From Melampsora larici-populina 98AG31 (lineage: Eukaryota; Basidiomycota; Pucciniomycetes; Pucciniales; Melampsoraceae), in assembly GCF_000204055.1 (NCBI RefSeq), contig NW_006768820.1, forward strand, positions 428,869 to 492,868: a DNA stretch of 64,000 nt, read 5' to 3'. Shown one piece after another: positions 60,124 to 64,000 of the stretch. How positions within the stretch are numbered: the first letter of the stretch is position 1; every line of letters begins with the position of its first letter. The notes below the pieces were generated by a model. It did not search any database. It was not told the DNA's origin and saw only the letters and a list, made by a program, of their open reading frames with translations. Made by a program: the position numbers and the translations under genes.

Positions 60124-60702
60124 ATGACATCCTGTGTACGATCTTTTGTTTCTTTCCTCATCGGAAAGAAACATATTTTTCATCTTACTTACTTTCTCCG
60201 CATCTCAATCTTTGCCTTATCCTGTTGCACTGAGCACAGGTTTGTCTTGCTTTTCTTTCTGTTTTTCTTTTTCTTTTTCTTACTAACTTATGTTGTGCGT
60301 GGTGTGATCAGGTGTGTTTTAGTTTTTGAAGCTCTTCGAAGCTCGATAGGCTTGTGCCGTATTGCTTACGCCTCACCTGATTACCCCAGGTTAGTAATGC
60401 TCATCGGAAAGAAACATATTTTTCATCTTACTTACTTTCTCTGCATCTCAATCTTTGCCTTATCCTCACCTGATTACCCCAGGTGTGTTTTAGTTTTTGA
60501 AGCTCTTCGAAGCTCGATAGGCTTGTGCCGTATTGCTTACGCCTCACCTGATTACCCCAGGTGTGTTTTAGTTTTTGAAGCTCTTCGAAGCTCGATAGGC
60601 TTGTGCCGTATTGCTTACGCCTCACCTGATTACCCCAGGTGTTCTTTTCTCATACGGCATAGCATTTTTACGGCTTCTACGAGTTCACTTCACAACCCCT
60701 AA
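60124..60702 (+). repeat. 78-bp minisatellite with a frame-keeping ORF
   Basis: Three units of 78 bp start at 60310, 60481 and 60559 (aggtgtgttttagtttttga … gcctcacctgattacccc). A second motif (catcggaaagaaacatattt …) occurs at 60160 and 60402. Because 78 is divisible by three, a plus-strand frame from ATG at 60124 runs through all copies, repeating VLVFEALRSSIGLCRIAYAS PDYPRC. A minus-strand frame is also open across the copies (RRKQYGTSLSSFEELQKLKH TWGNQV). A T/C-rich tract lies at 60245-60285. I do not claim a protein: no leader, no similarity, and both strands are open. Confidence 0.8.
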
Positions 60703-60997
60703 TACAGATTAGTTGAGGTTTTCATCAAAGCCTTTATACACTCTAATACAGTAGTTCATTCAAGGCGCGAGTCTACAGATTATTTCCTTTAAAAAGTTTT
60801 CATTTACCCGCCCTCCTGCTCCCTTCAACAACAAAATGTAGAAATAGTTATCCGCCCTCACGTGTTGTCTCTTTTTTGCTATTTCTCTCTCTATTTTCTG
60901 GTTGCAAAGATGGGGGAAATACATTCCGGGCACAGGCCTGTTTTGGTAGCCACACTTGCATCTTGCTGCCCCGAGACAAGACCCATTCCATTGATAA

Positions 60998-61800
60998 TAG
61001 GGACTGGGCAAGGCTCTGCAAAGTAATCATTCAATTGCAGTTTAAATAACTCGTAAGCAATTCAGCCCCCGTTCAATCAGTGTCAAATTTCCCAATTTTT
61101 TTAAGTCAAATTTATGACACTGAAAAAATAGGGTGGCACATAGCCAGCTCCAACCATATGTTGGACTCATTGTTCAATCTTGGGTTGCCTCACCAACCAA
61201 AAGCCTCTGGCGTACTGCTTTGGGATAGCCAGATACGACTTTCACAGATGGAGCTGTGGCCCCGTGCCCTTTCTGTGTGGATTCCATAAGGAAGTCCGAC
61301 ACGGATGTTTATCCCTTTGCAATTTGGGCCTCTGGTGGTGCGGTGATGGAAAATTGTGGAGGATGAGCAAGTGGTCGGCTCAGTCTCACCGTTTGTCAAC
61401 GGGGGCCGGTTGGTTGCCGGATCAGTCCAAGACAACGGCACACTTGGATATGCAAAATCTGTGTGATACCTCCCGTTGAAATAATTTTGGAAATCTTCCA
61501 TAGCATTCATGCACTTATTCAGGTGGCAAAATCCTTTGTCCGTCAAAACGTCGCCCAGTGCCTAATATTTTTAGATGAGTGTTTTGCTACAATGTTTCCA
61601 TGAGTGGTATTGCTTTTGTGAAAAATTGGTACTCTGCCTTTTTGAAAGACACCTTCTTGTACTCCAGGTTTTTCAGTAGAAGTTTTCCAAGTTCAACCAT
61701 ATCAGAAGGATTGTTTTTTGGGTCATCATGATACTCAATGACAATTAGTTGTGCTTCTTGATTTCTTTGCAATACAACAGCAAATCTCCGATTATCCATC
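60998..61800 (-). mobile_element. Relative of the 59-kb TIR element, decayed
   Basis: The left end at 60998 (agggactgggcaaggctctg caaag) resembles the 59001 terminus (aggggttgggcgaagcgctg caatt). The minus strand of 61546-61190 reads INIRVGLPYGIHTERARGHS and SICESRIWLSQSSTPEAFGW, parallel to VLIGLPRGSHH…GHRAICERWMRLSSSVLPGAFGW of the other element. A second minus-strand frame, 61799-61587 (RFAVVLQRNQEAQLIVIEYH), follows upstream. The right terminus was not found. The 0.3 kb before it (60703-60997) holds nothing I can name. Confidence 0.5.
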
Positions 61801-61984
61801 TCTGGTAGAAAGGTGAGTCCCTGAGGTCATTGTGTGCTATCTTTTACACCAGGATTTGTCTTCAAACTAACACAAAGAATCAAAGAGAATCCAAACTCAA
61901 AGATTTTTCATGATGTGAAGTATGATTCAACTGTTAGTTGGAACTTGGGAATCGGGATGCAGGAAGAGGTGTAAATTTCGAGTC

Positions 61985-62830
61985 AAAAAAGGCATAAACT
62001 CCCGATACCCTCAAATATTAGCCACACTGACATTCAAGTCTTTGGTAGCCTTGAAGAACGATTTGTCCCATTTGTAGTGATCGCACAATTCTCATCAGCT
62101 CACACTTTTCATGCTACCTACATATCTATCTCACCATTTTTCAAGGCAAAACTTCTGTAACCCAACGTTGATGTGCAATCTTGTGGCGCAAAGGGCTCAG
62201 AGTCCAACGGATGTTTCGTATTGCACTTCCAATCGCTTTCGAATTTCCAGAAAGCCAACGATTACCCGCATCCAAAGCATGATATCTCAATACCAAAGCG
62301 ATCTGGCTTGCGTTTGACCTGACTATAGCTGGAGCAACACACCCGCTGCCTCAAGGGCAAAAACGGGATTTGTGCTTCCCGGAGACCGATCGTCAGGCGA
62401 CTTGACTCTTCTACATACGATTTTCTTCTGAATTGTATATTTCGCGCTCTAGTCGCATACATGTTGGATGATGCGTTTAGTCGCACTACCAAAGGATAGA
62501 AACAATGCTTTGAGCTTGGATTGGAAGGAGCGAGCACACGCATCCTGCTTGAATGCGATCAAAGCGATGGCATCCCAAGTTAGGCTTGATCAACTCGAAC
62601 TGTTGATCGCATCATGGCCTAGAGATCGGATGTCGCACGGAGAATAGTCCCTCTCTCGAGCATGACTTGCACGCTCAATCCCTTTATGGAGACGCCACTA
62701 AAAAGATATCTTTCTACCATTGCACTCTTCGAAAGAGGCTCAGAGGCATAGGAAGATTTGTACAGACTGTAGGTAACTAATATCAAAAGTACAGGACATC
62801 TAGCCACTCGATGTCAGGAGGATCTGGAGT
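61985..62830. repeat. Diverged duplicated segment, copy 2
   Basis: Partner of 51300-52430. On the minus strand 62800-62640 reads a hydrophobic leader-like stretch (CPVLLILVTYSLYKSSYAS) and then EPLSKSAMVERYLFSGVSIK, but no ATG opens it. Confidence 0.55.
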
Positions 62831-64000
62831 AATCAAAAGGATAACCAGTTCCAGATTGCTGACTGATATGAGAGGGACTCTCTAGAGTCTAGATTGTCAT
62901 TTCGGGCGTCTTAAGATTGCAAAATGACGCGTGAGACGTCTCTGAAAGCATCAAAACAGATTTTAGACGGGCAAAAGCTTTCATCTAACATTTGTTTGAA
63001 AACCTTTTTGACCCCAGACCAAAGACTTTGTTCAACCAAATTTCTGAAAACGACGTGCCAAAGGAGCTGCCGACAATATGTTTGATAGCCAAGGGTTTAA
63101 AATCTTTGGACTGCTAATCAATCATGGTCAAAGTCTTGATTGATTGACAAACTTTCAGGATCATCAAACCAGGATACAAGACTTGAGGCATGTAGCCCCT
63201 GTCAAGAAGAGGATTCTGGTGTTTGACAATATAGCAAATATTTCTTGATTGCTTTTGTTTTCTTACTTTGACTATAATGAATGTAAAAAGATATGGTCAA
63301 AGTATTTTAGGTGATGAAGGGATCAGTACCCGAATTGTGGGCAAGATAAAGAGCTGAAAGCCAAGCTCACCAAACATTCAATAGGCATATATTGAAGCTA
63401 TGAATCCTTGATGCTCAACAATCCAAGGGATAGGAATTATGGGTTGGATGTTCGGGATCATTCAGTGGATTGTAAGGGTGAAACCTGAGGGCAAACATTT
63501 TGTTTTGATGAATTAATGCTGGAAATTGGTAAAGTAGGCATCACAATCATTTTGCACAGCTTTGATTTCATTATTTTGAGTACAAATGATAAATTAATGT
63601 ACTTGCATTATTGTTAATGCTGGATGGACATAAGAAATGCGGCAAAGCTGATACTGATGCTGATCCTCCCAGTCACCATTTAGCTCGTATTGGTTGTATT
63701 TCTTACTCAGAGACCTTTCCACAACTCACCACTTCGATTCCCAACTCCAAATTCCGTTCCTTCCGTCTCCCTTCAGACCTTCCCATCTACAACCTTTTGA
63801 TTGATCATTATCACGATGCGGCCTCCTGCCCTCAATCTCAAGAATTGTAGAATCAAAAAGGTTTCCACCAACAATATCAATGATGCCGATGCAGTGAGTC
63901 TCTGTTTCTTTTCATTCACTTCCTCAAACCCTTTCAGCCTTTCATCCTATCCAGTTTCACTTTCTCACTCTTATTCTTTTGCTTCTCCAGAGCTATGCCT
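62831..64000. other. Right edge, no supportable gene
   Basis: AT-rich. A plus-strand frame at 63611-63850 (ATG at 63616) is open for about 78 codons (IGCISYSETFPQL … LPSDLPIYNLLIDHYHDA) and could be the first exon of a gene running off the window, but there is no family match and it stops before a clear donor. Confidence 0.4.

Noticed and set aside
60310..60636. Could the regular repeats be a CRISPR array?
   Set aside because: Units are directly adjacent 78-bp copies without unique spacers, in a eukaryotic genome; this is a minisatellite.

Overview
The window looks like nuclear DNA of a basidiomycete fungus, most likely a rust fungus (Pucciniales). The sequence is AT-rich. Real genes are split by many short GT-AG introns (about 50-120 bases), with up to 17 exons. 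Many gene copies are decayed, and much of the space is filled by broken transposons. The rust assignment is inferred from this architecture and the gene set (GAL1, BOS1, CAF16, NCS1 permease, GH18 chitinase, S10 carboxypeptidases), not from a marker gene.

Layout. 1-12.4 kb (secreted hydrolases): the start of a secreted carboxylesterase runs off the left edge. A tandem pair of serine carboxypeptidase genes follows. The left copy (2.0-4.9 kb) is broken; the right copy (9.5-12.3 kb) is intact over 17 exons. Between them lie a dead hAT transposase, a fold-back element and a stray chitinase exon. 13.3-22.6 kb (gene-rich core): a CAF16-type ABC ATPase, a secreted GH18 chitinase, a purine/cytosine-type NCS1 permease and the Golgi SNARE BOS1. 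24.5-25.1 kb: a small cysteine-rich secreted protein. 25.7-42.1 kb: three paralogues of the CmcJ/AsaB/NvfI-like hydroxylase family on the minus strand. They share an upstream block. The first has an in-frame stop and the other two are intact. They are separated by about 11 kb of repeats that include two CACTA-like MITEs, a 0.3-kb-arm inverted repeat and tRNA-like SINE heads. 43.8-47.9 kb: LINE pieces in both orientations. 48.0-50.8 kb: a DUF2423 protein and galactokinase, both plus strand. 54.7-56.0 kb: a small membrane protein and a broken copy of its 3' half. 57-64 kb: mostly repeats, including a TIR element, a 78-bp coding minisatellite, and a segment duplicated from 51-52 kb.

The housekeeping genes are unrelated in function and do not form a cluster. 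The main theme is gene-family expansion with decay: carboxypeptidase, hydroxylase, chitinase fragment and small membrane protein all have intact plus broken copies. Exon structures were worked out by hand by joining splice sites so that reading phase and family motifs stay continuous. They agree in phase for all genes called intact, except one permease donor that I flag.
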